From NCBI GenBank assembly GCA_943737045.1, contig CALSFV010000074.1, positions 363,501 to 427,500 on the forward strand: a stretch of 64,000 nucleotides of DNA. Direction: 5' to 3'. The translations under genes and the position numbers were made by a program. Positions 9,385 through 20,007 of the stretch are shown here, one piece after another (position 1 is the stretch's first letter; every line of letters begins with the position of its first letter). The notes beneath the pieces are model-generated. The model saw only the letters and a program-made list of their open reading frames with translations. It was not told the origin of the DNA and ran no database searches. Source of the stretch: Parapristionchus giblindavisi (Eukaryota; Nematoda; Chromadorea; Rhabditida; Diplogasteridae).

Positions 9385-12300
9385 TCACAGAAAACTCTCG
9401 ACAGGGATATCCTTCACCTCGACGTGTCGACGTTCTGCTTGCACCAGTGCCTCCGTCTCCTTCTCCAGTTTCTCCTTCACCTCTTTCATCAACTTCGCAC
9501 GTTTATGAAGTCTGCAATCAATCAATTAATCAATAATATTATAGTAATAATAACATTGGTACTGTCAATGCGCATCTACATAAAATGGGATAAAATATGC
9601 AATAATAACATATATTATTATTTTGTAAATTAATTTTTCGACTTTCTAACACTATTAATGTAATCCTGTGTTACAAGTTTGACGAAGCAGTCTTGTGGTG
9701 TACGATAATTGAATAAATAAACAAACAAATAAATAAATAATAACTCACTTCATCCACAACATCTTCTTCCTCTTCCTTTCCTCCATCCTCATCTTCATCT
9801 TCTCCCTCATCTCTTTACTCATCATCTTCTTCTTCCTCTCTCCTCCCTTCACCATTCCTTTCCTCTTCTTCTCTTCAATCTCCTCCATGTCTCTTCTGTT
9901 CATCTCAATCACACGCTTCCTCTTCAATGGCGGGGCTACTAGAAGTAATCAATTTTTATTGACTGCAAGTAGATCAATCAATCAGTCAACTAATCGATTA
10001 AATACAACTACAAGAAAATACATGAAGTCATGACATGCACTATACTTAAATCTACGAATCGTATTTCGTCTTGCCATTTCATAACTGTACCAAGTCATCC
10101 TTACATTAGAGATCGTACAAACCCCCCCCCCCCATTGCTCCCCATACAGTATGACGATAGATACCGTAATCTATACACCAGACACTGTAACTATACAGTA
10201 ACCCAGAAACCAAACCCTATGATGGTACAGTAACCCAAGATGACAGTGAAATGGCTCACACAATGACTTCATAAATTTCCCTTTCCTCTCCCCTCTTCTC
10301 CTCTTGGGTGGCATTCGTGCAGCATGATGCTTCTCTGGTAGGGGAGCGAACCTCACACGCTTTCTTCCTGCAACTACTATATTATTATTATTATTATTAA
10401 AACACTCAAGATAAGTTAAGCAGTGTTGCCACTGACTGATTGTGAATCTGGCTCGTCTAGTTAACACAGTAAATACATCATTATTTTCCGCAATGAATTA
10501 CCGAGGAAGCGATCAGCCACAACTTTACATTGCACTTACCACAACATCGGAACGTCAATTCACCTGGGTTGACTGACGATTGTTGGTCGTCCTCTCCAGA
10601 GTTGACAACCGACGCAGACGGTACCGTATCCTCTCGGATAACGGTAGAACCATCACGACGACCATATACCGTATCCTTATCTTCTCTCTCAATAGCCATT
10701 ATAGCAGCATCGAGCTCTTCAGTAGGGTTCCGCATTCGTGCACTAAGTCGTGCAATTCGTGCAATCGTGCAGAGTCGTGCATCATTTTTATTCATCAACG
10801 ACATTTAGCGGTCGCTATTTGTAATGCTTTACTGGAATTTGCATCTATATAACAAAGAAAATTCCGATAAACCATTAAAAATAGCGACCGCTAAATGTCG
10901 CTGATGAATAAAAATAATGCACGACTCTGCACGATTGCACGAATTGCACGACTTAGTGCACGAATGCGGAACCCTACTCTTCAGTGTCCTTAAAGAGGGA
11001 ACAATGAGGAAACGAAGCACATTCATTAATTTTTGGAGACAAAACAAGCATAATCAAGTTAACAAAATCCCTCTATTTTAGCGGCCCAGAAAAAAAGAGA
11101 TTTGAAAGTATCATTTAGTGCCTCATATTGATTTGTTTTTTGACTTCATTAACATACGTAGCCGTATACAATAACCGTTTTCCGGGAAAATCTGACGTCA
11201 TTAGCGTAAGCGGAGGCGTTTCCCAAAAATACTCCGCATACGCTAATGACGTCACATTTTGCCTGAAAACCGTTTTCCCGTTGTTCTTGCATACGGCCAA
11301 AGAAGACTAGTTTTTTCCCCGACCCTGTGCAACAATAACGTGACAAGAAGTGATCAATACCATACCGTACCATTCTTATACAGGAATCAATCATTTGATC
11401 TGATTTCAATAAGCTCCTAAAATGCCTACCATCAATGATGTATCCTCATCAGCTACAGTATGCTGCTCGTTATCGATTGAAACATCATTCTGAAACAATC
11501 AATCATCTTTAAGAATATATTAAATGATCAATAATTGAAGCCAAACATGTCCTCGGGTATTTCAAAACTTGAAGCGTACTCGTAAGTCTGCTAAAAGTCA
11601 CTTTTAAGGCCTAAGCAATTTCAAGTATACTTCAAGTTTTGAAAAATCAGATTCAATGTACTAGTAGTGTACCTGATATTCCTTCTTCACTTCACTATTC
11701 AGACCTTCTTTGTCCACCTTCTTCTCCTCACGAATACCGTTCTGTAATCAATGTCACCATGACACAGCGTTTCAGCCCTGTGGGGAGAGCGGAAATAGAA
11801 TTTTTGGCAAGATGCCAATAATGCACATCAACTGAGGGGGCGGAGTCTCCCTCCTCCGCGCCCTTGCATGCGTCGCGTGTCTCTAACTGTCTGCAGTCTC
11901 TCTCGCCTCTCTTTGTCTCTCTTTTTCTCTCGTCGCCTCGCTAAATTCCGCTCTCGAAACGCTGTGCATGAATCAGAGAGTAATTCTTGACAAAGGTTTA
12001 GTTTCCTTCAATACCAGTAACCCTAAATCAATCAATAATCTACACCATCCATCTACCGTAACTTCTCCGTCAACCTCGCCAATCGTCTCCGTTCCTTCTC
12101 AATAAAGAAAATCAATGTTTCAATCTCAACTGATTTTTGCAGCTATCACATAGGTGGGCGCGAGAAAACGAATTATTTTTGCGCACAGCCTTGCCTTCAC
12201 TTGCGGGGCCTTGCGCATAGCATTGCCTCGCAAAAATTGGAGAATTCCCATTCAAAGCAGCTAAAATGGCCATGCGCATAGCCTTGCATTACAATTCCCC

Positions 12301-12706
12301 GGTTTGCGCACAGCCTTTCCCCCAGCGTGCCCACCTATGAGCTATCATGAATCAATCAATAATACTCATATTGAATATTGATAATTCATTAATCAATATC
12401 CAATCCCAATCTACCGTACCTTCTCGCCCATCTTGGCCAATCGTCTCCGTTCCTTCTCTTCTTCAGTAAGAGGCTTCGGACCACGCTACAATCATGTATA
12501 TACTCTCGTTACAGTAACTAAACAAGGAAACGGTATAACATTTAACAATCTACAATCATTACTGTATATACAGTAATAAAAGAAAACTAAAATGTATTAT
12601 ACTAAAAATAAAATGCAGTTCTTACACGTTTAGGCTGACTGGTATCATCCTCTTTCATCTTCTTCTTTTCTACATCTAGAGTAGACACATCAGATTTTTC
12701 ATCAGG
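9385..12706 (-). CDS. Lys/Glu/Arg-rich coiled-coil protein, multi-exon, exon broken by a MITE
   Basis: Exons in transcript order: 12626-12706, 12420-12485, 11673-11741, 11430-11489, 10540-10988 (interrupted by a MITE at 10723-10976), 10260-10367, 9749-9938 and 9385-9511 (TGA 9385-9387). Once the MITE and one target duplication are left out, all junctions keep phase. The product is extremely charged: EEEKERRRLAKMGEK, an acidic middle, GRKRVRFAPLPEK, KRRRGERKGK, then a long helix-forming run (RRDMEEIEEKKRKG..., KLMKEVKEKLEKETEALVQ) ending DIPVESFL. KRVRF fits the RVxF docking consensus for protein phosphatase 1, and several basic runs could be nuclear signals. The family is not recognised. The 5' end is missing: upstream is a partial exon copy running into a microsatellite. 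As sequenced, the reading frame meets a stop immediately inside the MITE, so the allele may be non-functional. Confidence 0.65.
9749..9938 (-). other. Exon encoding the basic coiled-coil core of the charged protein
   Basis: 190 nt, with acceptor TTCTAG and donor GTGAGT. It encodes PPLKRKRVIEMNRRDMEEIE followed by Lys/Met/Glu-rich helix. It joins in phase to 9385-9511 (...MLWM-K-LHKRAKL...). Both splice sites are consensus, which makes this the best-supported exon of the gene. Confidence 0.75.
10715..10984. mobile_element. Palindromic hAT-type MITE with 8-bp target duplication
   Basis: The element is 10723-10976 (254 bp). It is flanked by CTCTTCAG at 10715-10722 and again at 10977-10984, the 8-bp target duplication typical of hAT transposons. 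The termini are TAGGGTTCCGCATTCGTGC and its exact inverse. The arms extend more than 100 bp toward the centre, so most of the element is one long hairpin. There is no coding capacity. It sits within the coding exon 10540-10988 of the charged-protein gene and shifts its frame (262 bp added, not a multiple of three). Confidence 0.9.
11161..11297. mobile_element. Short palindromic MITE-like element
   Basis: Imperfect inverted repeat of about 137 bp. The left end is GCCGTATACAATAACCG and the right end is TGCATACGGC; the inner arms match over GACGTCATTAGCGTAAGCGGAG against CTCCGCATACGCTAATGACGTC. The arms surround a 16-bp loop. It lies in the intron between exons 11430-11489 and 10540-10988 of the minus-strand gene. 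The superfamily is undetermined and no clear target duplication was seen. Confidence 0.65.
12053..12108 (-). pseudogene. Degenerate copy of the EKERRRLAKMGEK exon
   Basis: On the minus strand it reads EKERRRLARLTEK, matching the end of the real exon 12420-12485. The in-phase donor GTACGGTA has become TTACGGTA. It is probably a dead exon duplicate inside the intron. Confidence 0.55.
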
Positions 12707-12852
12707 CTGAAATCAATCAATAAAGAAGATATTTATTATCAAATAGTTAGATTCACAACATGATTATACGTCTTAATCTAAACTGATATTGAATCAATCA
12801 ATCAATCATATTGTATATGATAATTCGGTAATCAATATCCCATCTACTGTAC

Positions 12853-12897
12853 CTTCTCGCCCATCTTGGCCAATCGTCTCCGTTCCTTCTCTTCTTC

Positions 12898-12898
<1 letters not shown>
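12853..12898 (-). pseudogene. Second copy of the same exon, cut by the (TTA)n tract
   Basis: It encodes EEEKERRRLAKMGEK before a donor GTACAG. It is identical at protein level to the end of exon 12420-12485, and the flanking intron (12780-12852) also matches 12355-12419. Its 5' half and acceptor are replaced by the trinucleotide tract. Confidence 0.7.
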
Positions 12899-13275
<377 letters not shown>

Positions 13276-13392
13276 ATCCATGCATGATCACGGATAATCC
13301 ATGAATGATTCGAGTATTTTCTATGCTAGATCATGCCATTCATTGCATGAATTTTACTTGGATCATGATCTTGGATCATTGGATCAAAAATC

Positions 13393-13895
13393 TGAGATTG
13401 AAACTGACAATGTCCTCTTCTCTTGTTGTTTTTGAGGCTGAGAAGCCCCGATTGAGGTGCGTGATGGTCTCGGCATCGAGTGCACCTGTTAGAAATTGTT
13501 AATTACATCAATGCACGACAAACCGTAAGAAAATAAACAGACAGTAGAAAATTAAATGAAAATTGATCGATCTTACACTAAATGGTGAAATGTCGCCTAA
13601 ATTACTGTGAGTGTGATGATCAGAAATATTATCATGAACTAATTTATTTTCATTTTTTTTTTCATTTTTATTTCTCGCTAACATTTTCAATAATCGCAAA
13701 TGTTTTTGGCTACTGTATCTATTTATATTGCTTGTAGGGAGAGTGAGTATTGTATTTATACTTGAATAACAGAGCATCACTTTGCAACACTATCTAGAAG
13801 ACAAGGAAAGAGTTTGGCCGGAGTGGAGAGTTTCAAATTAATTCAAAATTAATTTCAATTCAATAATTACTGATTGCATTACATTTGCGAAGAAT
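13393..13895. repeat. Duplicated segment, copy 2 (partner 8716-9182)
   Basis: Carries intact copies of the NLGDISPFS and VHSMPRPSRTS... exons of the zinc-finger gene on the minus strand with their splice borders, but no zinc-finger exon follows. It is therefore an orphan partial gene duplicate. Confidence 0.8.
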
Positions 13896-13901
13896 GAGGG
13901 T

Positions 13902-14033
13902 GACTAAAAGGCGGCCGCGGCCCGCGGCCCGCGGCCCGTAATCGGCGGCCCGAAAACAGACTAAAAGGCGGCCCGCGGCCCGAATCGGCGGCCCGAAAAC
14001 AGACTAAAAGGCGGCCCGCGGCCCGCGGCCCGT
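13902..14033. repeat. GC-rich minisatellite of GGCGGCCCGCGGCCCG blocks
   Basis: Three imperfect repeats built from ACTAAAAGGCGGCCCGCGG, a variable number of CGGCCCG steps, and ATCGGCGGCCCGAAAACAG. This is a sharp GC island in AT-rich surroundings. Confidence 0.85.
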
Positions 14034-14228
14034 TCGGTTGGTCAGATGTGCGATGGGTCAGATTTCAGTGTAAATTGTCGGAATGGCCACTACGTGTGCA
14101 ATATCATTATTGGCTATGGCGGACTACCGTAACCTACCGTAACCCAGTTCGGTGGGTCAGATTAAGTGCGATGGGTCAGATTTCAGTGTAAATTGTCCAA
14201 ATGGTCACTATGTGTGGGGTATGACTAT
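14034..14228 (+). repeat. Two copies of a GTTCGGTGGGTCAG repeat
   Basis: About 115-bp units starting GTTCGGTKGGTCAG and containing GCGATGGGTCAGATTTCA, GGCCACTACGTGTG and CTACCGTAACC. A third, related unit lies at 14947-15061 inside the palindrome, so this flank belongs to the same composite element. Confidence 0.7.
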
Positions 14229-14409
14229 GAGGGAGATCGATGGTTTTGGAATCATAATTTAGATACTGATCATTCAAGAACCGCGAAATTGTAACCCTCG
14301 GATTAAAACTTTTATTTTATAACCGACTATTTGAATACCGATGAATGAGCAAAATTGATTTGTACCCTTTTGTTATGTAATCTACGCGAACGAAACGAGC
14401 ATCTGTAAA

Positions 14410-14873
14410 CGACTTTTTGCACCCCGACGATTTAGAACCGTCAATCGCGAACTGATTATTCTGGAAACGACTTTTTACACCCCGACGATTTAGAACCGTC
14501 GATCGCGAACTGATTTTTCTGGAAACGACTTTTTACACCCCGACGATTTAGAACCGTCAATCGCGAACTGATTATTATGGAAACGACTTTTTACACCCCG
14601 ACGATTTAGAACCGTCGATCGCGAACTGATTATTCTGGAAACGACTTTTTGCACCCCGACGATTTAGAACCGTCAATCGCGAACTGATTATTATGGAAAC
14701 GACTTTTTACACCCCGACGATTTAGAACCGTCAATCGCGAACTGATTATTCTGGAAACGACTTTTTGCACCCCGACGATTTAGAACCGTCAATCGCGAAC
14801 TGATTATTATGGAAACGACTTTTTACACCCCGACGATTTAGAACCGTCAATCGCGAACTGATTTTTTTGGAAC
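14410..14873 (+). repeat. 58-bp tandem repeat, left arm (8 copies)
   Basis: Units start CGACTTTTTRCACCCCGACG at 14410, 14468, 14526, 14584, 14642, 14700, 14758 and 14816. They differ at a few sites (G/A in RCACC, CAATCG/CGATCG, CTGG/ATGG). Confidence 0.95.
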
Positions 14874-15209
14874 TATTACCATGCGGAAGGCAACGGTTCC
14901 CACCACGTGTGCCATATCACTATGAGTTATTGTGAACTACCGTAATCTACCGTAACCCGGTTCGGTGGGTCAAATCAAGTGCGATGGGTCAGATTTCAAT
15001 AAAACTTGTCGGAATAACCACCACGTATGCGATATCACTTTGAGTTATTGTGAACTACCGTAAGTTTTATTGAAATCTGACCCATCGCACTTGATTTGAC
15101 CCACCGAACCGGGTTACGGTAGACTACGGTAGTTCACAATAACTCATAGTGAAATGGCACACGTGGTGGGAACCGTTGCCTTCCGCATGGTAATAGTTCC
15201 AAAAAAAAA

Positions 15210-15724
15210 AATCAGTTCGCGATCGACGGTTCTAAATCGTCGGGGTGTAAAAAGTCGTTTCCATAATAATCAGTTCGCGATTGACGGTTCTAAATCGTCG
15301 GTGTGTAAAAAGTCGTTTCCATAATAATCAGTTCGCGATTGACGGTTCTAAATCGTCGGGGTGCAAAAAGTCGTTTCCAGAATAATTAGTTCGCGATTGA
15401 CGGTTCTAAATCGTCGGGGTGTAAAAAGTCGTTTCCATAATAATCAGTTGCGATTGACGGTTCTAAATCGTCGGGGTGTAAAAAGTCGTTTCCAGAATAA
15501 TCAGTTCGCGATCGACGGTTCTAAATCGTCGGGGTGTAAAAAGTCGTTTCCAGAATAATCAGTTCGCGATCGACGGTTCTAAATCGTCGGGGTGTAAAAA
15601 GTCGTTTCCAGAATAATCAGTTCGCGATCGACGGTTCTAAATCGTCGGGGTGTAAAAAGTTGTTTCCAGAATAATCAGTTCGCGATCGACAGTTCTAAAT
15701 CGTCGGGGTGTAAAAAGTCGTTTC
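15210..15724 (-). repeat. 58-bp tandem repeat, right arm (9 copies, inverted)
   Basis: The same unit as the left arm in reverse complement. One unit near 15450 lacks a base (CAGTTGCG), and single variants differ from the left arm, so the arms are not being kept identical. Confidence 0.95.
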
Positions 15725-15759
15725 TATAGGATTGGTTTCAAGATGATATTATCTATTCT

Positions 15760-16219
15760 CTAATTTCCAGGGTTGTGCGGAAAATATTTTTCGGAATACT
15801 TTTTTTCCGGTCTAAAATACCGGAAAAATCGGAAAATCCGGAAAATTTTCTGCAAAACGCATTTTCTTGTGTTTCATATAACAATTTCTTTCGAAAACGA
15901 TCAAAGCATGCATAGGAATGATCAAAAATCATTTTGCAGCTATTAAAGATAACAATTACCCAAAAACATATAAACGAACAATGTGAAGCTTAGAATCCTA
16001 GGAGTTGAATGTTCGCGTTTAGGAACAACAACGCCATATACGTGATTGTTGATAATTATTATCGAATCATGGGGAAGAACTATGACAACTCTGATAAAAA
16101 TGACCAAAAAATCTTCAAATGTTGTGTTTCATATGTATTTTTTACTCTGTAGAGCATTTAATTTTTTCCGGTTTTCCGGTATTTTTTCGGAAAATTTTCC
16201 GCACAGCCCTGCTAATTTC
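15760..16219. mobile_element. hAT-type MITE (444 bp) with 8-bp target duplication
   Basis: Element 15768-16211 has terminal inverted repeats CAGGGTTGTGCGGAAAAT and ATTTTCCGCACAGCCCTG (one mismatch). It is flanked by CTAATTTC at 15760-15767 and 16212-16219. CAGGG ends and an 8-bp duplication are hallmarks of hAT transposons. The subterminal sequence is rich in CCGGAAAA/TTTTCCGG, and there is no transposase frame. It is inserted into the right arm of the palindrome and is therefore younger than it. Confidence 0.9.
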
Positions 16220-16352
16220 CATAATTAAGATTCTATATGAATTGATGCTAATTTGTCGATGTCATTACGACGGTTATAAAATAAATTTTCCAGAATCATT
16301 TCAACTTTATCGTAGTTTTCTAAATTATGATTCCAAAACCATCGATCTCCCT

Positions 16353-19218
16353 GAAAATCTATCTTGTCATGAATTATTTTGAGCCAAAATGTACACGTCG
16401 GTCAATATAGCAGGTGTGAAAGCTTATGGGTCGAGGTGAACTGAGATCTATCTTATTCTGAATTTTTTGCTCTTTCAAATGATATATAACACCAAGGGTG
16501 TTGCTGAAAATCTATCTTGTCATGAATTATTTTGAGCCAAAATGTACACTTCGGTCTATGTAGCAGGTGTGAAAGCTTATGGATCGACGTGAACTGAGAT
16601 CTATCTTATTCAGAATTTTGTGCTCTTTCAAATGATATATAACAACATGGGTGGTGCTGAAAATCTATCTTGTCATGAATTATTTAGAGCCAAAATGTAC
16701 ACGTCGGTCAATATAGCAGGTGTGAAAGCTTATGGGTCGAGGTGAACTGAGATCTATCTTATTCTGAATTTTTTGCTCTTTCAAATGATATATAACACCA
16801 TGGTGTTGATGAAAATCTATCTTGTCATGAATTATTTTGAGCCAAAATGTACACTTCGGTCAATATAGCAGGTGTGAAAGCTTATGGGTCGAGGTGAACT
16901 GAGATCTATCTTATTCTGAATTTTTTGCTCTTTCAAATGATATATAACACCAAGGGTGTTGCTGAAAATCTATCTTGTCATGAATTATTTTGAGCCAAAA
17001 TGTACACTTCGGTCTATGTAGCAGGTGTGAAAGCTTATGGATCGACGTGAACTGAGATCTATCTTATTCAGAATTTTGTGCTCTTTCAAATGATATATAA
17101 CAACATGGGTGGTGCTGAAAATCTATCTTGTCATGAATTATTTAGAGCCAAAATGTACACGTCGGTCAATATAGCAGGTGTGAAAGCTTATGGGTCGAGG
17201 TGAACTGAGATCTATCTTATTCTGATTTTTTTGCTCTTTCAAATGATATATAACACCATGGTGTTGATGAAAATCTATCTTGTCATGAATTATTTTGAGC
17301 CAAAATGTACACTTCGGTCAATATAGCAGGTGTGAAAGCTTATGGGTCGAGGTGAACTGAGATCTATCTTATTCTGAATTTTTTGCTCTTTCAAATGATA
17401 TATAACACCAAGGGTGTTGCTGAAAATCTATCTTGTCATGAATTATTTTGAGCCAAAATGTACACTTCGGTCTATGTAGCAGGTGTGAAAGCTTATGGAT
17501 CGACGTGAACTGAGATCTATCTTATTCAGAATTTTGTGCTCTTTCAAATGATATATAACAACATGGGTGGTGCTGAAAATCTATCTTGTCATGAATTATT
17601 TAGAGCCAAAATGTACACGTCGGTCAATATAGCAGATGTGAAAGCTTATGGGTCGAGGTGAACTGAGATCTATCTTATTCTGAATTTTTTGCTCTTTCAA
17701 ATGATATATAACACCATGGTGTTGATGAAAATCTATCTTGTCATGAATTATTTAGAGCCAAAATGTACACGTCGGTCAATATAGCAGGTGTGAAAGCTTA
17801 TGGGTCGAGGTGAACTGAGATCTATCTTATTCTGAATTTTTTGCTCTTTCAAATGATATATAACACCATGGTGTTGATGAAAATCTATCTTGTCATGAAT
17901 TATTTAGAGCCAAAATGTACACGTCGGTCAATATAGCAGGTGTGAAAGCTTATGGGTCGAGGTGAACTGAGATCTATCTTATTCTGAATTTTTTGCTCTT
18001 TCAAATGATATATAACACCAAGGGTGTTGCTGAAAATCTATCTTGTCATGAATTATTTTGAGCCAAAATGTACACTTCGGTCTATGTAGCAGGTGTGAAA
18101 GCTTATGGATCGACGTGAACTGAGATCTATCTTATTCAGAATTTTGTGCTCTTTCAAATGATATATAACAACATGGGTGGTGCTGAAAATCTATCTTGTC
18201 ATGAATTATTTAGAGCCAAAATGTACACGTCGGTCAATATAGCAGGTGTGAAAGCTTATGGGTCGAGGTGAACTGAGATCTATCTTATTCTGAATTTTTT
18301 GCTCTTTCAAATGATATATAACACCATGGTGTTGATGAAAATCTATCTTGTCATGAATTATTTTGAGCCAAAATGTACACTTCGGTCAATATAGCAGGTG
18401 TGAAAGCTTATGGGTCGAGGTGAACTGAGATCTATCTTATTCTGAATTTTTTGCTCTTTCAAATGATATATAACACCATGGTGTTGATGAAAATCTATCT
18501 TGTCATGAATTATTTTGAGCCAAAATGTACATTTCGATCTATGTAGCAGGTGTGAAAGCTTATGGGTCGAGGTGAACTGAGATCTATCTTATTCAGAATT
18601 TTTTGCTCTTTCAAATGATATATAACACCATGGTGTTGATGAAAATCTATCTTGTCATGAATTATTTAGAGCCAAAATGTACACGTCGGTCAATATAGCA
18701 GGTGTGAAAGCTTATGGGTCGAGGTGAACTGAGATCTATCTTATTCTGAATTTTTTGCTCTTTCAAATGATATATAACACCATGGTGTTGATGAAAATCT
18801 ATCTTGTCATGAATTATTTTGAGCCAAAATGTACATTTCGATCTATGTAGCAGGTGTGAAAGCTTATGGGTCGAGGTGAACTGAGATCTATCTTATTCAG
18901 AATTTTTTGCTCTTTCAAATGATATATAACAACATGGGTGTTGCTGAAAATCTATCTTGTCATGAATTATTTAGAGCCAAAATGTACACTTCGGTCAATA
19001 TAGCAGGTGTGATAGCTTATGGGTCTAGGTGAACTGAGATCTATCTTATTCAGAATTTTTTGCTCTTTCAAATGATATATAACACCAAGGGTGTTTCTGA
19101 AAATCTATCTTGTCATGAATTATTTTGAGCCAAAATGTACACTTCGGTCTATGTAGCAGGTGTGAAAGCTTATGGATGAACTGAGATCTATCTTATTCAG
19201 AATTTTGTGCTCTTTCAA
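16353..19218 (+). repeat. 153-bp satellite, about 19 monomers with a trimer pattern
   Basis: Monomers of 152-153 bp begin GAAAATCTATCTTGTCATGA at 16353, 16506, 16659, 16811, 16964 and so on. Diagnostic sites (CACGTCGGTCAATAT or CACTTCGGTCTATGT; GGGTCGAGG or GGATCGACG; ending ACCATGGTGTTGAT, ACCAAGGGTGTTGCT or ACATGGGTGGTGCT) define at least three types, which repeat in the order B-C-D over much of the left half. The last monomer is truncated with an internal deletion near 19175. It begins exactly at the end of the palindromic element. Confidence 0.95.
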
Positions 19219-20007
19219 ATAATAATATATTTATTTCCTTATGCGTTACATTAAAACAGATGAAAGAAATTTGATAGATGGAGAATAAATAAATTAATAA
19301 GGGAATGCTTATAGCTGCAATAACTTGATCACAGCATTGGGGGTTGGGAGGGGGTATGGAAATTTTATTGGGTTTTAAAGGGGGAACTCAACCATGACAC
19401 CATGATCCCTCTCTTTGACGATTATTCGGTGCAATATGGTACAAGTGAACAAGTGATTGCAATGTGGCATAATTAGAGTGTGCGAGGATGCTTGTGCTGC
19501 ACGGAGGCTTATAACCGGGTGGAGGAGGCTGTGATAAAGATCGTCATTGAGAAAGTCGAGGACCAATTGTCGGAAGGGAGTTCATGAAGACAATTACTAA
19601 GGTGTAATGGTAGGACCTACTGAGAATGAGATGTGAAAGAATAAATAAATAAAAAGCAACGAAATAAGATAACTAATAACTAGCGAAGAGTGGGGCGTAG
19701 AGAGATAGGGAGAGAGTACAAAGAGGGAGAGATGAGAAGAAGAGAAGAGAAAAGTGCAAAAAATAAACAAAAAAAGGATCTCTCACAAGTTTTTTTTAAT
19801 TCATGTTTTATATATAAAGGATTACAAAAATTATGTTAAAAGTGCACTCTCGCTTGAGCTGAAAAACTGTGATGCTGTAGGTCTCGTGTATCGTGTATCG
19901 TGTCTTGTTGTCTTGTTGGTCTGAATGGTCTTGAGGCAGATTTAAAGTGTAGTCGTGATAACTGAAAAACTGAAGAGATTAGCAAAGTCTTATAGAAATA
20001 TATTTAT
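19219..20007 (-). other. Probable 3' untranslated tail of the CR1-like element; purine-rich stretch
   Basis: It lies just downstream, on the minus strand, of the reverse-transcriptase stop at 20008. It contains (AATA)n at 19640-19655, a purine-rich stretch at 19690-19760 and a TCGTGTATCGTG microrepeat at 19885-19905. No gene was found; the 63-codon frame at 19375-19566 has no support. Confidence 0.4.

Larger units (their letters stand above)
14229..16352. mobile_element. Large palindromic (foldback-like) element with mirrored minisatellite arms
   Basis: The outer ends are inverted: GGGAGATCGATGGTTTTGG near 14231 reappears as its complement ending at about 16350. Inner arms at 14410-15007 and 15062-15724 are close reverse complements around a 54-bp spacer (15008-15061). 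Each arm holds 8-9 tandem copies of a 58-bp unit, in opposite orientation. An outer part on both sides shares only patches (CGGTTATAAAATAAA), so the arms have diverged outward. No transposase is present. The right arm is interrupted by a hAT MITE. The structure resembles foldback elements, whose long inverted repeats contain tandem subrepeats; assignment to a family is inference. Confidence 0.7.

Noticed and set aside
10481..10804. 107-codon minus-strand frame starting inside the MITE as the true gene start
   Set aside because: The real exon continues on the other side of the MITE in phase with the upstream exon, so the ATG is probably contributed by the insertion.
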